Notes: generated from the sequence alone by a model not told the origin. A stretch of 64,000 bases of DNA from Clostridium isatidis (GCF_002285495.1 NZ_CP016786.1:696001-760000); one strand, 5' to 3'. Counted from the first letter of the stretch, positions 16,677 to 26,387 are shown. Made by a program: numbers and translations.

Positions 16677-17057
16677 ATGAAAATAAAAAGAATTTTACTA
16701 GTAGTTTTTTCTTTACTTTTTATTAGTATAATTATAATCGGTGCATATGATGATAAATCTTCTAGAGGAAAGGGCTTGGTTTTTATGGGAGAAATTATAG
16801 AGATAACTAAAAATGAGAAAGGGGAAATTATTTCGTTAACAGTAGATGGATATTTAAAAGGAAAGGAAGTAATGAAGACTAAGCTTGTTACTTTATTAAA
16901 TGAAAATACTAAAATTATGAATTCTTCTTTTGATAAAAAAGAAGATATTATTATAGAGTTAGGGGACATAGTATCCATGAGGGTAGATGAAAAAGTGACC
17001 CAAATATATCCACCAGAAACTGTAGCAAAGAGAATATTTATTACTAAGAATAAATAG
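16677..17057 (+). CDS. Small membrane-anchored or secreted protein, unknown
   Basis: About 126 residues. Start at 16677 because GGAGGTAATTTTT precedes that ATG. An N-terminal KIKR plus hydrophobic stretch (about 5-25) gives a signal anchor or signal peptide. The remainder is rich in beta-strand-like segments (MGEIIEITKNEKGEIISLTV, GDIVSMRVDEKV), which suggests an OB- or SH3-like extracellular domain. No catalytic motif and no lipobox. I do not recognise the family. Confidence 0.75.
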   Translation: MKIKRILLVVFSLLFISIIIIGAYDDKSSRGKGLVFMGEIIEITKNEKGEIISLTVDGYLKGKEVMKTKLVTLLNENTKIMNSSFDKKEDIIIELGDIVSMRVDEKVTQIYPPETVAKRIFITKNK

Positions 17058-17205
17058 ATATTTTCAAGAAATACCATTATAATAATAAAGGAGGACAATT
17101 ATGGATGAAAATTGTCTATTAATTAAATAGTATTTTACAGAATATATATTATTTTATTTTTTTGGACAACCTCTTATGGCAATTTATAATTATGGGGGAT
17201 AGGTT

Positions 17206-19419
17206 ATGAAAAAAAGAAATATCGGAAGAAAAAGTAATGTAAATATTAAAAATAATAAAAGCAGCAATATTAAAAGACAAAGAGCCTTAATTAGCAGTTT
17301 GATAATATCTTCTTTATTACTATTCCTTATAGTAAGATTAATCTATGTTATGATTTATAAAGGTGAGGAATATAAGGAAATGGCTAAAGGGCAATGGAAA
17401 TCTCAAGTAAACGTTGAGGCGAGAAGAGGAGATATTAAAGATAGAAATGGAACTATATTAGCAACTTCAATAGATGTATATAGAGTGGATTTAGATTTAG
17501 ATGCTATAGATATTCATTTAGAAGATGAGGAGGTAACAATTGAAGAGTTAGCAGGGCAGTTATCAGAAGCGTCAGGAGTTCCTTATGATGAGGTGATGAA
17601 AAAGCTTAATCCAGAGGATAAAGAGAATAGAACTAGTACCCTAATTACTGGAATAGAAAAAGATGTAGCGGATAAAATTAGAGAGTTAGGAATTTATGGA
17701 GTTGTTATTTCAATTAGTCCTAAAAGATACTATCCTAACAACAATTTCCTTGCTCATGTCTTAGGAAGTGTTAATTCAGATAATGTTGGATTAAATGGCG
17801 TTGAGCTGGAATATGACAGTGAGTTAACCGGTACAGATGGTTATAAAATAGCTGAAGTTGATGGTAGTTTTAGTGAGCTTCCCTATCAAACAATACAATA
17901 TTCTAGTCCTATTGATGGAAAAGATATTAATCTAACAATTGATGAGAATATACAGCTTATTGCTGAAAAAGTTGCAGAAAAGGGACTTGAAGAACATAAA
18001 GCTACAGGAGTTGGGATAATTGTGACCAATCCTAACAATGGTGAAATATTGGCAATGGTAAATAAACCAGACTTTAATCCTAATACACCTTATGAGGATT
18101 ATGAAAATTTTAAGGGAGAAACAGAATCTGAAAAATTGGAAAATATGTTTAGAAATAATGCTATAAGCGATTCTTTTGAACCTGGATCAACTTTTAAGAA
18201 CATTACTATTGCAGCAGCCCTTGAGGAAGGTCTTGTAACTGAAAATGATACTTTTTACTGTGGAGGATATTTACAATTTGGATCAACTAAAATAAAATGT
18301 TGGAATTTAACTGGCCATGGGACACAAACTTTAGCGGAAATTCTGCAAAATTCTTGTAATGTTGGTTTTATGGAGTTAGGTGCGAAGTTAGGTAATGCCA
18401 AAATGAAGGAATATATAGATAAGTTTGGATTTGGAATGGCAACAGGAATAGATCTTCCTGGAGAAACTGAAGGAATTGTTAAATCAGTAAGTGATATGAG
18501 TGAAATGGATTTGGCAACAATTGCTTTTGGACAAACAAATACAGCTAGCAATATTCAAATTATTCAAGCTTTTAATGCTATTGCAAATGGAGGGAAATTG
18601 ATTCAGCCTCATATTGTTAGAGAAATTACTCATGATGAAATAAATGGCACTAAGGTAATAGATGAAGAATTTAAACCAGCTATAAAAGAAAATGTTATAT
18701 CAGAAGAAACAGCAAATACAGTAAGATTATTTTTAGAAAGAACTATAAATCAAGGGCCAACACTTGGTGCTTTTATGGGTGAAGAGAGAAGGGTTGGAGG
18801 TAAAACGGGAACAGCTCAAAAACCAGATCTTATAAATGGAGGATATTCTCCAGATAAATATATTGCTTCAATAGTAGCTTTATATCCGGTGGAAAAACCA
18901 GAAATGACAATATTTATTAAAGTAGAAGATCCAAGCACAGGTATTTATTATGGTGGACAAGTTGCGACACCACTAGCAAAGGAACTTTTATCTGAATTAT
19001 TTGTTTATATGGATTCACAAGTTTATAAAGAAAGATATACAGAAAAAGATAAGGTGGTTGTACCTGAAGTTAGAGGAAAGTCTATTAAAGAAGCAGAAGC
19101 AATTTTAAAAGAAAATAATTTAAAAATAGAAATAGAGAGTAATAATTCAAAGGTAGTAAATATGGCGCCATATCCAGGAGCATTAGTAGAAGCTGGATCA
19201 TTAGTAAGTGTAAATGTAGAAGATATAACAAAAGATATAAGTAAAATAATTATGCCAAATTTAGTGGGCAAAACTTTAGAGGAAGCAACTCAAATATTAA
19301 ATAAAATAGGTATTAAAGAGTATAAGATAAATGGAGAAGGAATAGTTTCCAGTCAAAGTGTAATTGCTGGTAAATTAATTGACAAGAAAACCACTGTTAA
19401 ATTAGATTTGAAAAGTTAG
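17206..19419 (+). CDS. Class B penicillin-binding protein (FtsI/SpoVD type) with two PASTA domains
   Basis: Peptidoglycan DD-transpeptidase, 737 residues. A basic cytoplasmic tail is followed by one membrane helix (about 28-50), a dimerisation domain starting at EARRGDIKDRNG, then the transpeptidase domain with STFK (Ser328-Lys331), SCN (384-386) and KTGTAQ (about 530). Two C-terminal PASTA repeats follow, opening with VVPEVRGKSIKEAE and IMPNLVGKTLEEAT. The neighbouring SEDS gene starts 15 nt after its stop, the classical glycosyltransferase/transpeptidase pairing. The pair lies outside the mra/mur division cluster here, so it may be the sporulation pair SpoVD/SpoVE or the division pair FtsI/FtsW; the sequence alone does not decide. 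Confidence 0.92.
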   Translation: MKKRNIGRKSNVNIKNNKSSNIKRQRALISSLIISSLLLFLIVRLIYVMIYKGEEYKEMAKGQWKSQVNVEARRGDIKDRNGTILATSIDVYRVDLDLDAIDIHLEDEEVTIEELAGQLSEASGVPYDEVMKKLNPEDKENRTSTLITGIEKDVADKIRELGIYGVVISISPKRYYPNNNFLAHVLGSVNSDNVGLNGVELEYDSELTGTDGYKIAEVDGSFSELPYQTIQYSSPIDGKDINLTIDENIQLIAEKVAEKGLEEHKATGVGIIVTNPNNGEILAMVNKPDFNPNTPYEDYENFKGETESEKLENMFRNNAISDSFEPGSTFKNITIAAALEEGLVTENDTFYCGGYLQFGSTKIKCWNLTGHGTQTLAEILQNSCNVGFMELGAKLGNAKMKEYIDKFGFGMATGIDLPGETEGIVKSVSDMSEMDLATIAFGQTNTASNIQIIQAFNAIANGGKLIQPHIVREITHDEINGTKVIDEEFKPAIKENVISEETANTVRLFLERTINQGPTLGAFMGEERRVGGKTGTAQKPDLINGGYSPDKYIASIVALYPVEKPEMTIFIKVEDPSTGIYYGGQVATPLAKELLSELFVYMDSQVYKERYTEKDKVVVPEVRGKSIKEAEAILKENNLKIEIESNNSKVVNMAPYPGALVEAGSLVSVNVEDITKDISKIIMPNLVGKTLEEATQILNKIGIKEYKINGEGIVSSQSVIAGKLIDKKTTVKLDLKS

Positions 19420-19434
19420 ATAGTAGGAGATAAT

Positions 19435-20568
19435 ATGGATAAAAAAAGAAAGATAAATTCGAAAAAAAAGAAAAATAATATGAAAAACATAGATTATGGA
19501 TTACTTTGCGTTATTTTTCTACTATTATTTGTAGGAATAATAATGGTTTACTCTTCAAGCTCTTACTATGCTCTTTATGAAAAAAATAGTCCAGAATATT
19601 TCTTTTTTAAAGAAATTCTTTGGACTGGTGTAGGAATCTGTGCCATGTTATTTACAATGGCTATTGATTATCATTATTATAAAAAAATTACTGGACAAAT
19701 GTTTATTATTACACTTATTTTTCTAGTTTTAGTATTGTTTATTGGTGCAGAAGTTAACGGAGCAAGAAGATGGATTAGGCTTGGACCTTTATCCTTCCAG
19801 CCATCAGAATTAGCAAAATATGTACTTGTGATTTACTTAGCGAAACAGTTAGATAGAAAAAATAGTAATATTAATAAATTCTTTAAAGGTGTAGTCTTAT
19901 ATTTGGGTATTTCTGCCGTTTTTGCTGGTTTAGTATTGTTAGAAAAAAATTTAAGTATTACGGCTATAATAATGATAGTAGCGGTTATAATGGTATTTGT
20001 TGGTGGAGCAAAAGTTTCTCATCTTCTTCCTATATTTCCGGCAGGTCTTTTAGCCGGTGTAGCATTAATTTTTGTTGCACCATATAGATTAAAAAGATTG
20101 ACATCCTTTATGAATCCTTGGGCAGATCCTTCAGGGGATAGTTATCAATTAATTCAATCTATATATGCCTTAGGATCGGGAGGATTATTTGGAGTTGGTT
20201 TAGGCAACTCAAGACAAAAAGCATTGTTTATGCCAGAACCCCATAATGATTTTATCTTTGCCATCCTTGGTGAGGAATTTGGTTTTATAGGTTGTATTTT
20301 AGTAATTTTATTGTTTATGTATTTGATTTATAAAGGAGTATATGTAGCGGTTAAGGCTAAAGATAATTATGGATTTTTATTAGCAACAGGAATAGTTTCT
20401 ATAATATCAATACAAGCTGTAATAAATATAGCTGTTGTATCTGGTTCAATGCCTGTTACAGGTGTTCCGCTGCCTCTTATTAGTTATGGAGGAACTTCCC
20501 TAGTAATTAATTTATTGGCTTTGGGAATATTGCTGAATATTTCAAGGCAAAGTAAAAATGCAAAATAA
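19435..20568 (+). CDS. SEDS family peptidoglycan glycosyltransferase (FtsW/SpoVE type)
   Basis: 377 residues with a Lys-rich N-terminal tail and about ten membrane helices. SEDS landmarks: IIMVYSSSSYYAL in helix 1, GARRWIRLGPLSFQPSELAKY, LLEKNLS (an Asp/Glu position in the family's active loop), WADPSGDSYQLIQS, PEPHNDFIFAILGEEFGFIG and GVPLPLISYGGTS near the C-terminus. It polymerises glycan from lipid II together with the cognate transpeptidase encoded immediately upstream. Translation starts behind GTAGGAGATAAT, and the two genes are certainly co-transcribed. Confidence 0.93.
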   Translation: MDKKRKINSKKKKNNMKNIDYGLLCVIFLLLFVGIIMVYSSSSYYALYEKNSPEYFFFKEILWTGVGICAMLFTMAIDYHYYKKITGQMFIITLIFLVLVLFIGAEVNGARRWIRLGPLSFQPSELAKYVLVIYLAKQLDRKNSNINKFFKGVVLYLGISAVFAGLVLLEKNLSITAIIMIVAVIMVFVGGAKVSHLLPIFPAGLLAGVALIFVAPYRLKRLTSFMNPWADPSGDSYQLIQSIYALGSGGLFGVGLGNSRQKALFMPEPHNDFIFAILGEEFGFIGCILVILLFMYLIYKGVYVAVKAKDNYGFLLATGIVSIISIQAVINIAVVSGSMPVTGVPLPLISYGGTSLVINLLALGILLNISRQSKNAK

Positions 20569-20664
20569 ATAAAAGCTTTTAATAAAGTTGAATTATTTTA
20601 TATAAAATGATAGAGTATAAATATTAATTAGATATTTTTATATTTTGGAATTGGAGTGATTGTT

Positions 20665-21531
20665 ATGAAGACAGTTATTATGACAGATTCATGCTGCGAT
20701 TTACCTTTAAGTTTTGTAAAAGAAAATAATATAGACGTTATATCATTAGGAATTAATATAGATTCAAAATATTATAGTGATGATTTAGGTCAAAGTATTA
20801 ATATTAAGGAGTTTTATGATAAACTAAGAAGTGGAATTATGCCTACAACATCTCAGGCAAATGCCTTTTCCTATGAGGAAAGATTTAAAAAGCATGTTGA
20901 AGAAGGAAAGGCAGTAATATATATAGGCTTCTCTTCTGCTTTAAGTGGCAGCGTAAATAGTGCAAGAATAGCAATGGAGAATGTTAAGGATGAATATGAT
21001 AAGGCTGATATTACAATTATAGATAGTAAAAGCGCTTCTTTGGGCTTAGGTTTATTGGTGTATAAGGCTGTAGAAATGCTTAAACAAGGAGCTTCTAAAG
21101 ATGAAATAGTTAGTTGGGTAGAAGATAATAAATTAAAGCTTAATCATTGGTTTACAGTTGATGATTTAAATCATTTAAAAAGAGGTGGAAGAGTATCTGG
21201 AACTGTAGCTGCAGTCGGTACCTTATTAGGAATTAAGCCTGTATTACATGTTGATAATGAAGGAAGACTAGTTCCTGTATCAAAGGTTAAAGGAAGAAAA
21301 AAATCAATTAAAGTATTACAAGAGACAATTAAAGAAAGAATAGTAAATCCAGAAGAACAAGTGATTTTTATTAGTCATGGTGATTGCTTAGAAGAAGCGG
21401 AATATTTAAGGAGATTAATAACAGATGAAGTTAAGGTTAAAGATGTAATCATTAACAATGTAGGACCAACAATAGGAACTCATTCTGGACCTGGAACGAT
21501 AGCATTATTTTTCCTTGGTAAGGAAAGATAA
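20665..21531 (+). CDS. DegV family fatty-acid-binding protein
   Basis: About 288 residues; start taken at the ATG at 20665 because TTGGAGTGATTGTT gives the right spacing, rather than the in-frame GTG within it. DegV landmarks: VIMTDSCCDLP at the N-terminus, TTSQANAFSY, SSALSGSVNSAR, IDSKSASLGLG, LNHLKRGGRVSG and VGPTIGTHSGPGTI at the C-terminus. DegV/FakB-type proteins bind fatty acids and can present them to the kinase FakA; no kinase gene is close by. Confidence 0.93.
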   Translation: MKTVIMTDSCCDLPLSFVKENNIDVISLGINIDSKYYSDDLGQSINIKEFYDKLRSGIMPTTSQANAFSYEERFKKHVEEGKAVIYIGFSSALSGSVNSARIAMENVKDEYDKADITIIDSKSASLGLGLLVYKAVEMLKQGASKDEIVSWVEDNKLKLNHWFTVDDLNHLKRGGRVSGTVAAVGTLLGIKPVLHVDNEGRLVPVSKVKGRKKSIKVLQETIKERIVNPEEQVIFISHGDCLEEAEYLRRLITDEVKVKDVIINNVGPTIGTHSGPGTIALFFLGKER

Positions 21532-21599
21532 TATAATTTATAATGTACAGTTAAGGAAATAATTCAGCGTAGCTGAATTATAAGAATTATTCTTAAAAG

Positions 21600-21636
21600 T
21601 AAGAAAATCGAGGAATACCTCGATTTTCTTATTTCA
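21600..21636 (+). terminator. Terminator after the degV gene
   Basis: AAGAAAATCGAGG pairs with CCTCGATTTTCTT and is followed by a T-rich tract. A second small hairpin, AATTCAGC/GCTGAATT, lies at 21560-21580. Together they close the degV transcript before ruvA. Confidence 0.85.
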
Positions 21637-21754
21637 TTCTTAATTTAGCATTACGAAATATGAATTGTGAATTGGTTTTGTTGAATTCTTTTTTGTAAAA
21701 TGATAAAGTATAAGGTAGGTTAAAATAAAGCTTGGCATTGGAGGGAGTAGTTGT

Positions 21755-22360
21755 ATGTATGAATACATATGTGGGAAATATAAAGGTATCAATAAAGACT
21801 ATATTATTGTTGAAAATAATGGAATAGGTTATAAAATATACACTTCAGGAGCAACTATGTCATCAATGCCTAAAATTGATGAAGATATTATGCTTTATCT
21901 AGAGCAAATAGTAAGGGAAGATTTTATAGGACTTTATGGATTTGATACGAGAGAAGAACTTGATATGTTTAAGTTACTTCTGACAATCAATGGAGTTGGA
22001 GCAAAAGCGGCCTTATCATTACTATCGATAAGTAGAATCAATAATTTAAAATATGCAATTATGATGGGTGACGAAAAACATCTTTGCAAAGCTCCAGGAA
22101 TAGGAAAAAAGACAGCTGCAAGAATTATATTAGAATTAAAGGATAAAATTAAAAAGGAAGACCTTACAGAAGGGATTTCTAAGTTAGATAATAATCAAAA
22201 TGAAAGGGATATTGATACAAATATTATTGCAGAAGCTTTAGGAGCATTATTAGCTTTAGGATATTCTGAAAAAGAAGCTGAAGCAGCTATAAAGAAAGTT
22301 AATAAGGAAGACACTTTAGAAAATATTATTAAGAGTTGTCTAAAAGTTCTTATGGGATAG
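21755..22360 (+). CDS. ruvA: Holliday junction helicase subunit RuvA
   Basis: 201 residues, normal for RuvA. An N-terminal OB domain starts MYEYICGKYKGI. The two helix-hairpin-helix motifs read LLTINGVGAKAALSLLS and LCKAPGIGKKTAARIILEL. A C-terminal domain III (ALLALGYSEKEAEAAI) contacts RuvB. RuvA binds four-way junctions and loads RuvB during recombination repair. GGAGGGAGTAGTTGT precedes the ATG, and ruvB follows 10 nt downstream. No LexA box was evident upstream. Confidence 0.97.
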   Translation: MYEYICGKYKGINKDYIIVENNGIGYKIYTSGATMSSMPKIDEDIMLYLEQIVREDFIGLYGFDTREELDMFKLLLTINGVGAKAALSLLSISRINNLKYAIMMGDEKHLCKAPGIGKKTAARIILELKDKIKKEDLTEGISKLDNNQNERDIDTNIIAEALGALLALGYSEKEAEAAIKKVNKEDTLENIIKSCLKVLMG

Positions 22361-22370
22361 AGGTGGGATT

Positions 22371-23399
22371 ATGGAGAGAATAATAACACCGATAGAATTG
22401 TGGGAAGATAGCAATAGCTTAAGTTTAAGACCCACAAGTTTAAAAGAATATATTGGTCAAGAAAAAGTAAAAAAAAGATTAGATATTTTTATAAAAGCAG
22501 CTAAAAGTAGAAATGAAGCTTTAGATCATGTTCTTTTATATGGACCGCCTGGCTTAGGAAAAACCACATTAGCAAATATCATAGCTACAGAAATGAAAGG
22601 TGAACTTAAAGTTACTTCTGGACCAGCTATTGAAAGGGCTGGTGATTTAGCAGCAATATTAACAACCTTAAATAATAATGATGTTTTATTTATTGATGAA
22701 ATACATAGATTAAATAGAAGTGTAGAGGAAATACTCTATCCTGCTATGGAAGATTATGTTTTAGATATAGTAATTGGAAAAGGTGCAGCAGCAAAATCAA
22801 TAAGGCTTGATTTACCTAAGTTTACACTTATAGGAGCAACAACGAGAATTGGTATGCTTACATCGCCTCTTAGAGACAGATTTGGGGTATTATGTGACAT
22901 GCAGTACTATACTGTTGAAGAATTAAAAGAAATTATTATAAGATCTTCTTTTGTTTTAAATTGCAATATTACAGAAGAAGGAGCATATGAAATAGCTAAA
23001 AGGTCTAGAGGTACACCAAGAATAGCAAATAGATTATTAAAAAGAGTAAGAGATTATGCTCAGGTATATTCAGATTCTTTAATTACTACTAAGGAAGCTA
23101 ATGAGGCATTAAACCTTTTAGAAGTCGATAATATGGGCTTTGATAGAGTGGATAATAAAATATTAGAAGCAATAATAGATAATTTTAATGGAGGTCCAGT
23201 TGGAATAGAAACATTATCATATTTTATTGGGGAAGAATTAGGAACTGTAGAAGATGTATATGAACCTTATTTACTTCAAACAGGCTTTATAGTTAGAACT
23301 GCCAGAGGAAGAGTAGCAACTGACAAGGCATATAAACATTTAGGAAGAATAAAAAATAGTAATCAAGAAAAAATTGGGGAACAACAAAAATTATTTTAA
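22371..23399 (+). CDS. ruvB: Holliday junction branch migration ATPase RuvB
   Basis: 342 residues. Walker A GPPGLGKTT (about 59-67), Walker B FIDEIHRL (about 105-112), sensor motif LIGATTRIGMLTSPLRDRFG with the arginine finger, then the winged-helix DNA-binding C-terminus (GGPVGIETLSYFIGEE). Forms hexameric motors on RuvA-bound junctions. Co-transcribed with ruvA and followed 16 nt later by queA, the arrangement usual in Firmicutes. Confidence 0.98.
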   Translation: MERIITPIELWEDSNSLSLRPTSLKEYIGQEKVKKRLDIFIKAAKSRNEALDHVLLYGPPGLGKTTLANIIATEMKGELKVTSGPAIERAGDLAAILTTLNNNDVLFIDEIHRLNRSVEEILYPAMEDYVLDIVIGKGAAAKSIRLDLPKFTLIGATTRIGMLTSPLRDRFGVLCDMQYYTVEELKEIIIRSSFVLNCNITEEGAYEIAKRSRGTPRIANRLLKRVRDYAQVYSDSLITTKEANEALNLLEVDNMGFDRVDNKILEAIIDNFNGGPVGIETLSYFIGEELGTVEDVYEPYLLQTGFIVRTARGRVATDKAYKHLGRIKNSNQEKIGEQQKLF

Positions 23400-23415
23400 T
23401 CAGTAGGAGAAGTTT

Positions 23416-24444
23416 ATGAAAGTAAGTGAGTTTAATTTTTATTTACCAGAAGAGCTAATAGCTCAGCATCCATTAAAAGAAAGAGATGCATCTAGACTAA
23501 TGGTTTTAGATAAAAAAAATGGGAAAATAGAACATAAAAAATTTCATGATATTATAGATTATTTAAACCCTGGAGATACTCTTGTTTTAAATAATACAAG
23601 AGTATTACCAGCTAGACTTATTGGAGAAAAAGAATCAACAGGAGGAAAGATAGAATTCCTATTATTGAAGAGAATTGAAGGAGATAAGTGGGAATGTTTA
23701 GCTAAACCAGGTAAAAGAGCTAAAATAGGTACTATTTTTACTTTTGGAAATGGTAGATTAAAATGTGAAGTTGTAGATATAGCTGAAGAAGGAAATAGAA
23801 TTATAGAATTTAGTTATGATGGAATTTTTGAAGAAGTTTTAGATGAACTTGGAGAAATGCCATTGCCTCCATATATAACAGAAAGACTTGAAGACAAAGA
23901 AAGATATCAAACTGTCTATTCAAAAGAGGAAGGTTCAGCGGCAGCCCCTACAGCTGGTTTACATTTTACAGAAAAATTATTAAATGATATAAAAAACAAG
24001 GGAATTAACATAGCTTATTTAACTTTACATGTAGGTCTTGGAACCTTTAGACCAGTAAAGGTTGAAGATACTGATGATCATATTATGCATTCTGAATTTT
24101 ATCAATTAGATGAGGAAAATGCAAAGATAATCAACGAAACTAAAAAGAGAGGAAATAAAATAATTTCAGTTGGAACCACTTCCACAAGAACTTTGGAAAC
24201 AATAGGAGATGAAAATGGCTTTGTAAGGGCACAAAATGGATGGACTGATATATTCATCTATCCTGGATATAAGTTTAAAGTAGTTGATCAGCTTATAACA
24301 AATTTTCATTTGCCAGAATCAACCCTTATAATGCTTGTTTCAGCTTTAGCTGGTAAAGAAAATATTTTGAGAGCCTATAATGAGGCTGTTAAAGAAAGAT
24401 ATAGATTCTTCTCCTTTGGAGATGCAATGTTTATTAAGGAATAA
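23416..24444 (+). CDS. queA: S-adenosylmethionine:tRNA ribosyltransferase-isomerase
   Basis: 342 residues. Catalyses the penultimate step of queuosine synthesis on tRNA by transferring the ribosyl part of SAM to preQ1. Family motifs: FNFYLPEELIAQHPLKERDASRL at the N-terminus, DTLVLNNTRVLPARL, EEGSAAAPTAGLHFT, LTLHVGLGTFRPV, GTTSTRTLE and TNFHLPESTLIMLVSA. It starts 16 nt after ruvB and abuts tgt, which encodes the preceding enzyme of the same pathway. Confidence 0.97.
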   Translation: MKVSEFNFYLPEELIAQHPLKERDASRLMVLDKKNGKIEHKKFHDIIDYLNPGDTLVLNNTRVLPARLIGEKESTGGKIEFLLLKRIEGDKWECLAKPGKRAKIGTIFTFGNGRLKCEVVDIAEEGNRIIEFSYDGIFEEVLDELGEMPLPPYITERLEDKERYQTVYSKEEGSAAAPTAGLHFTEKLLNDIKNKGINIAYLTLHVGLGTFRPVKVEDTDDHIMHSEFYQLDEENAKIINETKKRGNKIISVGTTSTRTLETIGDENGFVRAQNGWTDIFIYPGYKFKVVDQLITNFHLPESTLIMLVSALAGKENILRAYNEAVKERYRFFSFGDAMFIKE

Positions 24445-24462
24445 AGTTTGGAGGAAGGAATA

Positions 24463-25611
24463 TTGAGTAAAAAAAGATATACTTTATTAAAAAAAGACGG
24501 CAAAGCAAGAAGAGGAAGATTTGAAACTCCTCATGGAACAATAGAAACGCCAGTATTTATGAATGTTGGAACTTTAGCTGTTATTAAAGGTGCGGTTTCT
24601 ACTATGGATTTAAAGGAAATTGGCTGTCAAGTTGAGTTATCAAATACATATCATTTACATTTAAGACCATCTGACAAGGTAGTTTATAAATTAGGTGGAT
24701 TACATAAATTTATGAATTGGGATAGGCCAATATTAACAGATTCAGGCGGATTTCAAGTGTTTTCCCTTTCTAATATTAGAAAAATAAAGGAAGAAGGGGT
24801 ATATTTTAATTCACATATTGATGGTAGAAAAGTATTTATGGGACCAGAAGAATCTATGCAAATACAAAGTAACTTAGCTTCTACGATTGCAATGGCCTTT
24901 GACGAATGTATACCTAATCCCTCGACTAGGGAGTATGTTGAAAAATCTGTTGCTAGAACTACAAGATGGCTTGAAAGATGTAAAGCAGAATTAGATAGAT
25001 TGAATTCCTTGGATGAAACAATTAATAAAGAACAAATGTTATTTGGTATAAACCAGGGAGGATGTTATGAGGATATAAGAATAGAACATGCTAAAATAAT
25101 AGCTAAGATGGATTTAGATGGTTATGCTATTGGGGGGTTAGCTGTTGGTGAAACTCATGAGGAGATGTACAGAATTATTGATGCTGTAGTACCTCATTTA
25201 CCTGAAGATAAACCAATTTACTTAATGGGGGTTGGAACACCAGAAAATATATTGGAAGCAGTAGATAGAGGCGTTGATTTCTTCGATTGTGTTTTACCTG
25301 CAAGAAATGGAAGACATGGTCATGTTTTTACCAAAAATGGTAAAATCAATCTTATGAATGCAAAGTTTGAATTAGATACAAGACCAATTGATGAGGGGTG
25401 TCAATGTCCGACTTGTAGAAGTTATACAAGAGCTTATATTAGACATTTATTTAAAGCAAAGGAAATGTTAGCGATGAGATTATGTGTTCTTCACAATCTT
25501 TATTTCTATAATAAACTTATGGAAGATATAAGAACTGCCATTGAAAATGGTAACTTTAGTGAGTTTAAAGAGCAAAGGCTTAGAGAATGGAAGAGCGGAG
25601 ATTGTAAGTAA
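24463..25611 (+). CDS. tgt: tRNA-guanine(34) transglycosylase
   Basis: Exchanges guanine 34 for preQ1 in GUN anticodons. I choose the TTG at 24463 (MSKKRYTLL, about 382 residues), since GGAGGAAGGA lies 8 nt before it; the earlier in-frame TTG at 24448 lies in the ribosome binding site itself. Landmarks: TPVFMNVGTLAVIKG, LSNTYHLHLRP, LTDSGGFQVFSL with the catalytic Asp region, GINQGG, GGLAVGE, DCVLPARNGRHG with the nucleophilic Asp, and the zinc site CQCPTCR...H near the C-terminus. Confidence 0.96.
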   Translation: MSKKRYTLLKKDGKARRGRFETPHGTIETPVFMNVGTLAVIKGAVSTMDLKEIGCQVELSNTYHLHLRPSDKVVYKLGGLHKFMNWDRPILTDSGGFQVFSLSNIRKIKEEGVYFNSHIDGRKVFMGPEESMQIQSNLASTIAMAFDECIPNPSTREYVEKSVARTTRWLERCKAELDRLNSLDETINKEQMLFGINQGGCYEDIRIEHAKIIAKMDLDGYAIGGLAVGETHEEMYRIIDAVVPHLPEDKPIYLMGVGTPENILEAVDRGVDFFDCVLPARNGRHGHVFTKNGKINLMNAKFELDTRPIDEGCQCPTCRSYTRAYIRHLFKAKEMLAMRLCVLHNLYFYNKLMEDIRTAIENGNFSEFKEQRLREWKSGDCK

Positions 25612-25697
25612 CAAGTTAATTGCAAGAAGTAAAAAGTAAAAGATAAAAAGTGATAATGAAAATTTTTATAGAGAATAAATTGGGAAGGAAAAACTAT

Positions 25698-25970
25698 ATG
25701 GAAATAATAGGAGTATTTTTACCCTTTGTTGGATTGTTTGCAGTAATGTATTTTATGATGATTTTGCCGGAAAAGAAGAGAAAGAAACAATATAATGAAA
25801 TGATAGCTTCATTGCAAAAAAATGATGAAATTATCACAAAGGGTGGAATAATAGGTAGAATAATAAAAGTTGATGAAAATAATTTCGTAATTGAGACTAG
25901 CGCTGAAAAAACTAGACTCAAAATAACAAAAAATGGTGTAGCATCAAAGGTAAATAAAGGAAATAATTAG
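25698..25970 (+). CDS. yajC: Preprotein translocase accessory subunit YajC
   Basis: About 90 residues. I use the ATG at 25698 (MEIIGVFLPFVG), which has GGGAAGGAAAAACTAT before it. One membrane helix (about 5-25), then RPEKKR-type basic residues (ILPEKKRKKQYNEM) and the family core LQKNDEIITKGGIIGRI with a short beta domain. YajC joins SecD and SecF at the SecYEG channel. The 86-nt gap after tgt is filled with AAAAGT-like low-complexity repeats. Confidence 0.92.
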   Translation: MEIIGVFLPFVGLFAVMYFMMILPEKKRKKQYNEMIASLQKNDEIITKGGIIGRIIKVDENNFVIETSAEKTRLKITKNGVASKVNKGNN

Positions 25971-26018
25971 AATAATAGCCTTCAATATTTAATATATTTA
26001 ATATTGGAGGTGAGTTTT

Positions 26019-26387
26019 ATGGAATGGGAAAATTATTTTAAAAGTATTTTTAAGGGATTAATTTTTGCTTTAATGGCAACATTTCTAGTTACAGCTATCT
26101 TATCTTTTATTATGAATAGCATTACTTTGCCTGATGGATTGTTTAACATCATTTATGTTGTTATTTCCTCTTTGGCACTGTTGATAGGTACTGTAGCAGC
26201 TGTAAAAAATTATGGTAGTAAAGGATGGATTATTGGGCTTTCAGTAGGGTGCATCTTTTACATATCATTATATTTTATAGGTATATTATTTGGAGCAGAA
26301 GCAAGTTTAACTGTATATGATTTTATTAAATTTGCTTTATGTCTTTTAATTGGTGCTTTTTCAGGAATGCTCGGAGTAAACTTATAG
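26019..26387 (+). CDS. YrzE-like small membrane protein (TIGR04086 family)
   Basis: About 122 residues, start at 26019 behind TTGGAGGTGAG. Four hydrophobic segments (about 12-33, 40-62, 68-90 and 97-120) with short loops and no catalytic residues. The same type of protein follows yajC in other Firmicutes, and the local order matches. Function unknown; the link with Sec genes is positional. Confidence 0.8.
   Translation: MEWENYFKSIFKGLIFALMATFLVTAILSFIMNSITLPDGLFNIIYVVISSLALLIGTVAAVKNYGSKGWIIGLSVGCIFYISLYFIGILFGAEASLTVYDFIKFALCLLIGAFSGMLGVNL

Noticed and set aside
16640..17098. Minus-strand frame of 152 codons opposite the small secreted protein gene
   Set aside because: The plus-strand gene has a GGAGGTAA site and a signal peptide. 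The antisense frame has neither and its hydrophobic look comes from reading AT-rich DNA in reverse.
17162..17190. Promoter TTGGAC-17 nt-TATAAT before the transpeptidase gene
   Set aside because: Its predicted start site would fall inside the ribosome binding site of the gene (about 17197, ATG at 17206), so it probably is a chance match or belongs to another arrangement.
25612..25697. AAAAGT tandem-like repeats between tgt and yajC as a CRISPR or regulatory repeat
   Set aside because: Units are short, imperfect and directly adjacent without spacers; low-complexity AT-rich DNA is enough to explain them.
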